DNA of 55,530 nt from Thermomonas sp. (lineage in GTDB: Bacteria > Pseudomonadota > Gammaproteobacteria > Xanthomonadales > Xanthomonadaceae): assembly GCF_025993755.1 (NCBI RefSeq), contig NZ_JAMQHN010000149.1, positions 1-55,530 of the forward strand, read 5' to 3'. How positions within the stretch are numbered: position 1 is the first letter of the stretch; each line of letters opens with the position of its first letter. Made by a program: the position numbers and the translations under genes. Positions 12,701 through 18,734 of the stretch are shown one piece after another. Below the pieces are notes generated by a model. It was not told the origin of the DNA. It was given only the letters and a program-made list of their open reading frames with translations, and ran no database searches.

Positions 12701-12970
12701 ATAGACGTGCTTGACGCCCTCGATCTCGGCCAGCTTCTGTTCCAGCGGCGTGGCCACCCACTGCTCGACGTCGCGGCTGCTGGCGCCATCGAACGGGACG
12801 ATGACGTTGGCCATGGTCACGTCGATCTGCGGCTCTTCCTCGCGCGGCGTGATGGCCACGGCCAGCAGGCCCAGCAGCAGGCCCATGATCGCCAGAATCG
12901 GCGTCAACGGATTGCGCTGGAACGCCGCCGCCAGCCGGCCCGAGATGCCGAGGCGCGCGGCGTCAGTCAC
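9719..12970 (-). CDS. RND efflux transporter permease subunit
   Basis: The 1083-residue inner-membrane pump has the RND repeat architecture: a first membrane helix at about 23-41, a large periplasmic porter loop, a helix cluster, then a second repeat. The proton-relay pair is present as Asp424-Asp425 in FSIGILVDDAIVVVENI. The opening TPREEEPQIDV and the porter motif DVEQWVATPLEQKL place it in the hydrophobe/amphiphile (HAE-like) group rather than the heavy-metal group. The GTG at 12970 follows GGAGG by about six bases and overlaps the adaptor gene end. No outer-membrane factor is encoded in the operon. The substrate is unknown; the context suggests a sulfur-related or electrophilic compound. 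Confidence 0.93.
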   Translation of the reverse strand: MTDAARLGISGRLAAAFQRNPLTPILAIMGLLLGLLAVAITPREEEPQIDVTMANVIVPFDGASSRDVEQWVATPLEQKLAEIEGVKHVYSISRPGMAVLTVEFEVGVARQPALVRLYNQVFSNADFISPLAGVGQPIVKPKGIDDVPVMALTLWSDDPHIDATALAEVAHTLEADLKRIPGTRDIYTLGAPDRSVLVTLDAARLAAYGLGANDLAQALQAANLVHQPGERVDASGRAIPVTAGSYLASADDVAGLVIGSREGKPILLSDVARIEARGDLPSQYVWYGAPAGRAGPAAGVAPAVTIAIAKKPGSNASDITAAVSRRLARIKGELIPQGVNVSVTRDYGVTASDKAQKLIQKLVFATFSVVLLVLFALGWREAIVVGSAVVLTLAVTLFASKMMGFTLNRVSLFALIFSIGILVDDAIVVVENIHRHMARGGKTLFEAIPPAVDEVGGPTILATFTVIAALMPMAFVSGLMGPYMRPIPINASVGMLLSLGIALTVTPWLSLKLLARHGSAGEGEHGHGAEEKQASRLHRLFERLMTPFLAGKRAGRRRGLLFAGMAALVVLAASLAVFKLVVLKMLPLDNKSEVQVVVDMPEGSTLEQTNALLMELAAKVDTVPEVLDYQGYAGTAAPINFNGLVRQYFLRSGNNVGDLQVNLVDKHQRRRQSHEIALAMRPMLAQIGRKYGASVKVVEVPPGPPVLSPLVAEVYGPDYAGQRKVAMALASERFATTPGIVDLDTSVEADAPREHIVIDRDRAARLGVSSSDIADAVAMGVAGLDATYVHDGASKYPRPVRLRLPAQDQAALSSLLALQVLSAHGALVPLSELVTVEQAHWEGAIQHKDGLPVVYVMADEAGKLDSPLYGMFSIVAQLRDHAVAGQHLAQTFISQPDDTSGYAVKWDGEWQITYETFRDMGIAYGAGMVLIYLLVVAQFRSYLVPLVIMAPIPLTVIGVMPGHALLGKQFTATSMIGMIALAGIIVRNSILLVDFIQQETARGVPLVDAVIDACAVRAKPIVLTGVAAMLGALFILDDPIFNGLAISLIFGILVSTILTLVVIPLLYVTLLSRLRGGHREAET

Positions 12971-14075
12971 GCCCGCCCTCCGCCGCGCGGCGCTGGGCCG
13001 CGATCGCTTCGGTCGCCGCCACCGGATCTCGCGCCACCACGTCACCCGGTTCGAGCCCGGAAATGACCTCCACGGTTCCGCCGCTGCTTCCGCCCAGACG
13101 CAGCTGGCGCAGCAAAAGCCGGCCGTCCTGCACCACGTACACGCCGGTCAACTCGCCGCGCCGGGCGATGCTGGAGAATGGAATGCGCAGGGCGGCCGGC
13201 GAGGTCCCACCGGCGCCGCCGGAGCCGGCATCGCTGCGGGGGTCCGCGGCGAACTCCACCTTGGCGGTGGTGCCGGGCGCCGGTTGCGGATCCAGCGCCG
13301 GCAGCCGAACGCGCACGTTCACGCTGTGGCTGGCCGCATCGGCGGCCGGGAACACGGTCACCTCGGCCGGCGCCACTTCGCGGCCGTCCGCCAGCCGCAC
13401 TCTGGCCGCGGGATTGCGGCGGATCGCGTCGGCCCGCGTCTGCGGCACCGCCACCTCGATCCGCAGCGCATCCGGGGCGTACACGCTCAGCAGCGGCGCA
13501 CCTGGCGCGACCGTTTCGCCCGGCTCGACCTCGCGCCGCGCCACCACGCCGTCGAACGGCGAACGCACCACGGTGTAGGCGATTTGCTGCGCCGCCTGCG
13601 CCAGATTGGCGGACGCGGCGTTACGCGCCGCCACCGCCGAATCCCGCGCCGCGCGCGCCTGATCGATTTGCGCCTTCGACACAAACTGCCCGTCGGCCAG
13701 CGCCGCATAGCGACGATAGTTCTGCTCGGCCTCCGTCGCGGTCGCCTGCGCTGCCGCCAGCTGCGCGCGGGCGGCATTCGCGCCGGCGTCCTGTTCGACC
13801 GCGCTGATCCGCAGCAGCACGTCGCCGGCGCGGACACGATCGTTGACGTCCACCGACACAGCGCTGATCCGGCCCGCCGTCTGTGCCGCCAGGTCGGCGC
13901 GCTGCACCGCTTCAAGCACGCCGTCCCAGCCGCGACCCTGGAGGGAGCCGTCGGCCCGCGCCACCGTGAAGGTGGTCAGGTCGGACGGCAGTGCGGGGAT
14001 CGCGTTCGGCTTGTCACTGCCGCAGGCGGCCAACGCCAGAAGCGCGGTCAACAGCAGGGGTCGCAGGTGGCGCAT
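12963..14075 (-). CDS. RND efflux periplasmic adaptor lipoprotein (membrane fusion protein)
   Basis: The 370-residue protein has a lipobox (LTALLALAAC, Cys18) and the adaptor layout: lipoyl half-motif (AQTAGRISAVSVDVNDRVRAGDVLL), an Ala/Gln-rich coiled-coil hairpin (about 95-160), second lipoyl half (VVRSPFDGVVARREVEPGETV), beta-barrel and membrane-proximal domain with Gly/Ala insertion. It links the RND permease to an outer-membrane channel. It overlaps the permease gene by eight bases and lies 14 bases downstream of the DUF2892 gene. Confidence 0.93.
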   Translation of the reverse strand: MRHLRPLLLTALLALAACGSDKPNAIPALPSDLTTFTVARADGSLQGRGWDGVLEAVQRADLAAQTAGRISAVSVDVNDRVRAGDVLLRISAVEQDAGANAARAQLAAAQATATEAEQNYRRYAALADGQFVSKAQIDQARAARDSAVAARNAASANLAQAAQQIAYTVVRSPFDGVVARREVEPGETVAPGAPLLSVYAPDALRIEVAVPQTRADAIRRNPAARVRLADGREVAPAEVTVFPAADAASHSVNVRVRLPALDPQPAPGTTAKVEFAADPRSDAGSGGAGGTSPAALRIPFSSIARRGELTGVYVVQDGRLLLRQLRLGGSSGGTVEVISGLEPGDVVARDPVAATEAIAAQRRAAEGGRD

Positions 14076-14089
14076 CGCGAAGCTCCGTC

Positions 14090-14308
14090 TCAGCAGCGAT
14101 TGCAGGAAGCGTCGCCGCCGTCGCGACCGATGCCGAGTTTCTTCATGATCTTCGCCGCCGGGCAGATGCCGGTGAACGAGGACTGGATCAGGTTGAAGCC
14201 GATGAACACGGTCAACCAGACGAAGTGAGGACTGACGAAATAGGTCAGTGCCAGGCTGATCAGCACCATCGTGCCAGCAAAAGCGCGTACCGCATTGTCG
14301 AGGGTCAT
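14090..14308 (-). CDS. DUF2892 (YgaP-type transmembrane) protein
   Basis: The 72-residue protein MTLDNAVRAFAGTMVLIS... has two membrane helices (about 9-25 and 28-46) and the DUF2892 signature TGICPAAKIMKKLG. This is the membrane domain found at the C-terminus of the rhodanese YgaP and, as a stand-alone protein, in many sulfur-metabolism loci. The extra C-terminal CNRC gives three cysteines with Cys49. A role in handling membrane-proximal sulfane sulfur is plausible but not shown. AAAGGAG precedes the ATG at ideal spacing. It lies between the SQR gene and the RND adaptor gene. Confidence 0.88.
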   Translation of the reverse strand: MTLDNAVRAFAGTMVLISLALTYFVSPHFVWLTVFIGFNLIQSSFTGICPAAKIMKKLGIGRDGGDASCNRC

Positions 14309-14358
14309 GGAAGTTCTCCTTTGGATGGATCGATCGGTATTGCAGGCTGGAACAACGA

Positions 14359-15648
14359 TCAGGACGATCGCTTCACGTCCTTCAGCCGCTCGATGCCGAG
14401 CAGGCCGAGGATGTGTTTTTCGTAGATGGGCTCGGAGGTGCCATGTCGCATCTTGTAGAGGAAGTATTTCTCGAAGCCGATCTTGGCCAGGTGCACCCAC
14501 TTGCCGATCTTCGTCCACGTCACGTTGCGCGGCGGGATCTGCGGCAGCGCCACGAAGGCGGCACCGGTATCGCCCATGTCGGCCAGGCACACGGCATTCC
14601 AGGTGCCCTCGAAATCGGGCGTTTCGCCCTTCAATTCGGCCTGGATGTTGCGGACGATGGTGGTGACCATCGACTCGATCATGAAGCCGGTCTTGGGCGC
14701 GCCGGTCGGCACCGGGGTGGCCTCCACCGGCGGAATCGCCACGCACACGCCGGCCGAGAAGATCTTCGGGTACTTCGGGTTGCGCTGGTGCTTGTCCACG
14801 ATGACGAAACCGCGCGGGTTGCACAGGCCCTCGACAGCCGCCACCGCATCGACGCCCTTGAACGCCGGCAGCAGCATGGCGAACTTGAACGGCAGCGCGT
14901 GCGACTCGCCCGGCTGGCCCCTGCCATCGTGCTCGATCACGGTCATCTCGCCGTCGCGCACCTCGGTGACCTTGCTGTTGACGATCCACTTGATGTGGCG
15001 CTGGCGCAGTTCGGCTTCCATCAAACCCTTGGAATCGCCGACCCCGCCCAAGCCCATGTGCCCGATGTAGGGCTCGCTGCTCACGAAGGTCATCGGCACC
15101 TTGTCGCGCAGCTTGCGCTTGCGCAGGTCGGCATCGACGATCATCGCAAACTCGTAGGCTGGCCCGAAGCAGCTGGCACCCTGCACGGCGCCCACGACCA
15201 CCGGCCCCGGGTCCTTCAGGAATTCCTGATAGGCCTCCCAGGTCTCGGCCGCGTGCGGCGTCGTGCACACCGACTGGGTATGACCTCCGTTCGGGCCGGA
15301 ACCGGGCACTTCCTCGAAGGCGAGCTTGGGACCGGTGCAGATCAGCAGATAGTCGTAGTCGATGCGCTCACCCTTGCCGGTGACGATCGCATTGCCTTCA
15401 GCATCGATGCGCTCCACGCCGCTGCCGTCGTAGCGGATGCCGCGCTTGCCCACGTGCTTCGCAACGTCGACGCTGATCTCGTCCTGCTTGCGCCAGCCCA
15501 CCGCCAGCCAGGGATTGGACGGCGTGAAACCAAAGCTCTCGCCCTTGCCAACCAGCACGACCTCGTGCGCCTTCCCCAGCGTTTCCCGCAATTCGTAGGC
15601 CGCGCTCATGCCGCCCAGCCCCGCGCCCATCACCACGATCCTGGCCAT
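14359..15648 (-). CDS. sqr: Sulfide:quinone oxidoreductase
   Basis: The 429-residue FAD enzyme oxidises sulfide at the membrane surface, delivering electrons to quinone and sulfane sulfur to an acceptor. Visible are the FAD Rossmann motif (VVMGAGLGGMSAAYEL), LLICTGPKL, and three cysteines, Cys128 (SVCTTPHAAETW), Cys160 (GASCFGPAYEF) and Cys354 (NAVCLADMGDTGAAF). Their spacing agrees with the catalytic triad of characterised SQRs. The C-terminal amphipathic region (FEKYFLYKM) is the expected membrane anchor. It is the first gene of the minus-strand operon, behind a GAGGGGG ribosome site and a near-consensus promoter shared with the divergent ArsR-type regulator. Confidence 0.93.
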   Translation of the reverse strand: MARIVVMGAGLGGMSAAYELRETLGKAHEVVLVGKGESFGFTPSNPWLAVGWRKQDEISVDVAKHVGKRGIRYDGSGVERIDAEGNAIVTGKGERIDYDYLLICTGPKLAFEEVPGSGPNGGHTQSVCTTPHAAETWEAYQEFLKDPGPVVVGAVQGASCFGPAYEFAMIVDADLRKRKLRDKVPMTFVSSEPYIGHMGLGGVGDSKGLMEAELRQRHIKWIVNSKVTEVRDGEMTVIEHDGRGQPGESHALPFKFAMLLPAFKGVDAVAAVEGLCNPRGFVIVDKHQRNPKYPKIFSAGVCVAIPPVEATPVPTGAPKTGFMIESMVTTIVRNIQAELKGETPDFEGTWNAVCLADMGDTGAAFVALPQIPPRNVTWTKIGKWVHLAKIGFEKYFLYKMRHGTSEPIYEKHILGLLGIERLKDVKRSS

Positions 15649-15688
15649 CGTCTTGCCCCCTCGCTCCGGATTTGACTGCCTGTGGCGT

Positions 15689-15726
15689 TATATTAGCGCT
15701 TGCTTATATTCATGTCAACTAATATA
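15689..15726. promoter_or_regulatory. AT-rich dyad, probable operator of the SqrR/BigR-like regulator
   Basis: TATATTAG (15689-15696) and CTAATATA (15719-15726) are perfect inverted arms with centres 30 bases apart, about three helical turns. One arm covers the -10 of the sqr promoter and the other the -10 of the regulator promoter. BigR-type repressors are known to bind AT-rich palindromes over promoters. The assignment to this regulator is inference from position and symmetry. Confidence 0.7.
15690..15718 (-). promoter_or_regulatory. Sigma-70 promoter of the sqr-efflux operon
   Basis: On the minus strand a perfect TTGACA (15718-15713) and TAATAT (15695-15690) are separated by 17 bases. It ends 42 bases before the sqr ATG. 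This is the best promoter match in the block. Confidence 0.75.
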
Positions 15727-15728
15727 TT
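15700..15728 (+). promoter_or_regulatory. Promoter of the ArsR-family regulator, probably leaderless transcript
   Basis: TTGCTT (15700-15705) and TATATT (15723-15728) are separated by 17 bases. The predicted start falls at or next to the A of the regulator ATG at 15735. No ribosome-binding site precedes that ATG, so the mRNA may be leaderless. The element interlocks with the opposing sqr promoter. Confidence 0.55.
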
Positions 15729-15734
15729 GCCCAC

Positions 15735-16142
15735 ATGAGCACGTCGACACACACCCGACCCGTGGCGCGCAGGACGCCCAATCCAGACAAAACGCGCACG
15801 CGCCATCTCGCCACGCCGTCCCCGGCCATGGATCCGGAGTCGATGCGCTCGCATGTTGGCGAAGCCACCCAGCTGCTGCGGGCGCTGGCCAACGACAAGC
15901 GCCTGATGCTGCTGTGCCTGCTGGCGGACGGCGAGCATTCGGTGAGCGAACTGAACGAGAAGCTCGACCTCAGCCAGTCGGCGCTGTCGCAGCACCTCGC
16001 CCTGCTGCGCGCGGACGGCCTGGTGACGACCCGCCGTGAAGCGCAGTCGATCCGCTATCGCCTGGCCGACGGCCCGGCCCGCCGGGTCATCGAGACCCTG
16101 CACGGCATCTATTGCGGCAAGATGCCCGCCTGCAAGTCCTGA
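15735..16142 (+). CDS. ArsR-family repressor of the SqrR/BigR persulfide-sensor type
   Basis: The 135-residue winged-helix protein has the recognition helix region ELNEKLDLSQSALSQHLALLRADGLV and wing SIRYRLA. Cys61 (LMLLCLLADGE) and Cys127 (GIYCGKMPAC) are 66 residues apart, exactly the spacing of the redox pair in SqrR and BigR, which form a tetrasulfide or disulfide bridge on persulfide exposure and leave DNA. A third Cys133 lies near the end. Relative to those proteins it has about 19 extra N-terminal residues, so a later start is possible (for example GTG at 15762), although promoter placement favours a leaderless ATG at 15735. It is divergent from the sqr operon that it should control. 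Confidence 0.88.
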   Translation: MSTSTHTRPVARRTPNPDKTRTRHLATPSPAMDPESMRSHVGEATQLLRALANDKRLMLLCLLADGEHSVSELNEKLDLSQSALSQHLALLRADGLVTTRREAQSIRYRLADGPARRVIETLHGIYCGKMPACKS

Positions 16143-16157
16143 CCGCCGATTCCCGAC

Positions 16158-18245
16158 TCAGGCCGCGGCGTAGCGGGCCGCACCGCCGACCCAGCGGTCG
16201 ACGATGCGCTCGGCGCGATCGGGGCAGTCGCGCAGCAGTTGGTCGGCCAGCGCATGCACCTGCGGCAGCAGGTCGGCATCGCGGGCCAGGTCGGCGATCC
16301 GGAATCCGGCCAGTCCGGTCTGGCGGGTGCCCAGCAGTTCGCCGGGTCCGCGCAACTGCAGGTCCTTTTCCGCGATCGCGAAACCGTCGCTGGTTTGCCG
16401 CAAGGTGTCCAGCCGCTGCCGCGCCAGCGTCGACAGCGGGTGCTGGTAGAGCAGCACGCAACTGGAGGCCGCGCTGCCGCGGCCGACACGCCCTCGCAGC
16501 TGATGCAACTGCGCCAGCCCGAGGCGCTCGGCATTCTCGATCACCATCAGCGACGCGTTGGGCACGTCCACGCCGACCTCGATGACGGTGGTGGCCACCA
16601 GCAGGTCGAGCTTCCCGGCCTTGAACGCGAGCATCGTTGCCTGTTTTTCCGCCGCCTTCTGGCGGCCGTGGACCAGCCCCACGCGCACGTCGGGCAAGGC
16701 CGCCTGCAGCGCTTCGAAGGAGGACTGCGCGGCCTGCGCCTGGACGTCGTCCGATTCGTCGATCAGCGTGCAAACCCAATATGCCTGCCGTCCGTCGGCG
16801 CAGGCGACGCGGATGCGTTCGACCAGTTCGTCGCGGCGCCGGTCGGGCAGCGCCACCGTCATCACGGGTGTGCGCCCCGGTGGCAGTTCGTCGATGGCGG
16901 ACACGTCGAGATCGGCATAGGCGCTCATCGCCAGCGTGCGCGGGATCGGGGTGGCGGTCATCACCAACTGGTGCGGCACGCCATTGCTGCCCTTGTCGCG
17001 CAGCGCCAGCCGCTGGTGCACGCCGAAGCGGTGCTGCTCATCGACGATGGCCAGCGCCAGATCGGCGAACGCCACGCCCTCCTGCATCAGCGCGTGGGTA
17101 CCGACGACCACCTGCGCTTCGCCCGAAGCGACCTCTTTGAGCGCCCTGGCCCGCGCCTTGCCCGTCACCTTGCCGGCCAGCCAGCAGATCCGGACGCCCA
17201 GCGGCTCCAGCCAGCCGCGCAGGTTGTTGCAATGCTGCTCGGCCAGCAGCTCGGTCGGCGCCATCAACGCCGCCTGCCGTCCGTCGGCCACCGCCAGCAG
17301 CGCGGCCATCGCCGCCACCACGGTCTTGCCGCTGCCGACGTCGCCCTGCACCAGCCGCAGCATCGGCCGCGGCCGCAGCAGGTCTTCGCGAATCTGCGCG
17401 TACACCCTCTGCTGCGCGCCGGTGAGTTGAAACGGAAGCGCCGCCAGCAAGGCCTCGACCAATCGCGCATCGCCGCTCAGCGGGCGCGCCCCTTCGCTTT
17501 GCAGCGCCAGCCGCTGGCGGCGCAGGCCGAGCTGGTGCGCCAGCATTTCCTCAAGCGCCAGCCGCCGCTGCGCCGGGTGCAGGCCGATTTGCAGCAGCGC
17601 GACATCGGCATCGCGCGGCGGCGCATGCAGCAGCAGGATGGCCTCGCGCAGCGAAGGCAGCTGCTGCTTGTCCAGCCACGCCTGCGGCAGCAGTTCCAGC
17701 GCGGACTCCTCGGGCAGGCACCGCAACGCCTGCGCGATCAATTTGCGCAGGCTGGCCGGACCCACGCTCTCGATGGCCGGATAGACCGGATCGAGCGCTT
17801 CGCCCAGCGGCTGCTCGCCGGCGCCGAGGATGCGGTAGCTGGGATGGACGATCTCCAGGCCCTGCTGGCCGGGTCGCGGCGTGCCGAATGCGCGCACCCG
17901 CGCGCCGACGGCGAACTGCGCGACCTGCTGTGCGCGGAAATGGAAGAAGCGCAGCACCAGGGTGGCGCGCGAGGCATCGGAAATTGCCACCCGAAGCATC
18001 GGCCGGTAGCGGAAGCCGCGTTCCACCGCCTCCACCCTGCCCTCGACCTGCGCCGCCTCGCCCGACCGCAAGTCGCGGATCGCGGTCAGCGCCGTGCGAT
18101 CCTCGTAGCCGCGCGGCAGGTGCAGCCACAGGTCCTGCAGCGTCGAAAGCCCGCGCGCGGCCAGCTTTTCGCGCAGCGCGGGGCCCACGCCGGTCAGGGC
18201 GGAAAGCGGCGTCCGAGCACCCGCAAGCGCGTGGGTTGCCGGCAT
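16158..18245 (-). CDS. recG: ATP-dependent DNA helicase RecG
   Basis: The 695-residue helicase remodels stalled replication forks and Holliday junctions. It has an N-terminal wedge/OB domain (LWLHLPRGYEDRT), Walker A in GDVGSGKTVVAAMAAL, the DEQH box (VDEQHRFGVHQR), motif III TATPIPRTLAM, and motif VI QLRGRVGRG. The ATG at 18245 is preferred; a TTG at 18254 is the only nearby alternative and neither has a strong ribosome site. It is the last gene of rpoZ-spoT-ridA-recG and converges with the ArsR-type regulator gene with 15 bases between stops. Confidence 0.96.
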   Translation of the reverse strand: MPATHALAGARTPLSALTGVGPALREKLAARGLSTLQDLWLHLPRGYEDRTALTAIRDLRSGEAAQVEGRVEAVERGFRYRPMLRVAISDASRATLVLRFFHFRAQQVAQFAVGARVRAFGTPRPGQQGLEIVHPSYRILGAGEQPLGEALDPVYPAIESVGPASLRKLIAQALRCLPEESALELLPQAWLDKQQLPSLREAILLLHAPPRDADVALLQIGLHPAQRRLALEEMLAHQLGLRRQRLALQSEGARPLSGDARLVEALLAALPFQLTGAQQRVYAQIREDLLRPRPMLRLVQGDVGSGKTVVAAMAALLAVADGRQAALMAPTELLAEQHCNNLRGWLEPLGVRICWLAGKVTGKARARALKEVASGEAQVVVGTHALMQEGVAFADLALAIVDEQHRFGVHQRLALRDKGSNGVPHQLVMTATPIPRTLAMSAYADLDVSAIDELPPGRTPVMTVALPDRRRDELVERIRVACADGRQAYWVCTLIDESDDVQAQAAQSSFEALQAALPDVRVGLVHGRQKAAEKQATMLAFKAGKLDLLVATTVIEVGVDVPNASLMVIENAERLGLAQLHQLRGRVGRGSAASSCVLLYQHPLSTLARQRLDTLRQTSDGFAIAEKDLQLRGPGELLGTRQTGLAGFRIADLARDADLLPQVHALADQLLRDCPDRAERIVDRWVGGAARYAAA

Positions 18246-18266
18246 TGCGCGCAACCGCGCCGGAAC

Positions 18267-18665
18267 TCAGTCCGTCACCATCACCGCATCGACTTCGAAC
18301 GCCACGCCCTTGGGCAGCGCCGACACTTCGATGGTGGAACGCGCCGGATACGGCTGCGCAAAGTATTCGCCCATCACCGCATTGACCGCCGCGAACTGCG
18401 ACAGGTCGGTGAGGTACAGGCCGACGCGCACGATGTCGTCCATCGTGCCGCCCGCCGCTTCGCAGACCGCCTTCAGGTTGTCGAAGGCACGCCGCGCCTG
18501 CACGGTGATGTCGCCTTCGACCAGCGCCCCGGTCGCGGGGTCGAGCGGGATCTGGCCGCTGAAGAACACCAGGTTCCCGGCACGGGCCGCCTGCGAGTAC
18601 GGGCCGATCGCGGCGGGCGCGCGGTCGCTGTGGATGGCGGTGCGGGGCAATGCGGTACGTGCCAT
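18267..18665 (-). CDS. ridA: RidA family enamine/imine deaminase
   Basis: The 132-residue trimeric RidA/YjgF protein hydrolyses reactive 2-aminoacrylate and related imines released by PLP enzymes. It has the family motifs GPYSQAARAGNLVFFSGQIPLDP, the VRVGLYLTDL strand-helix and the active-site arginine in YPARSTIEVSALP. It sits between spoT and recG in the same orientation, an arrangement found in many gammaproteobacteria. Confidence 0.95.
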   Translation of the reverse strand: MARTALPRTAIHSDRAPAAIGPYSQAARAGNLVFFSGQIPLDPATGALVEGDITVQARRAFDNLKAVCEAAGGTMDDIVRVGLYLTDLSQFAAVNAVMGEYFAQPYPARSTIEVSALPKGVAFEVDAVMVTD

Positions 18666-18734
18666 TGGTCTCTCCAGGGCGTGCTGCCGGATCGAAAATG
18701 CGATTCTACTGCGCCGCCGCGCGCGGATACGGCT

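Noticed and set aside
10706..13066. Plus-strand open frame of about 790 codons opposite the RND permease
   Set aside because: Histidine- and arginine-rich antisense shadow with no plausible protein features.
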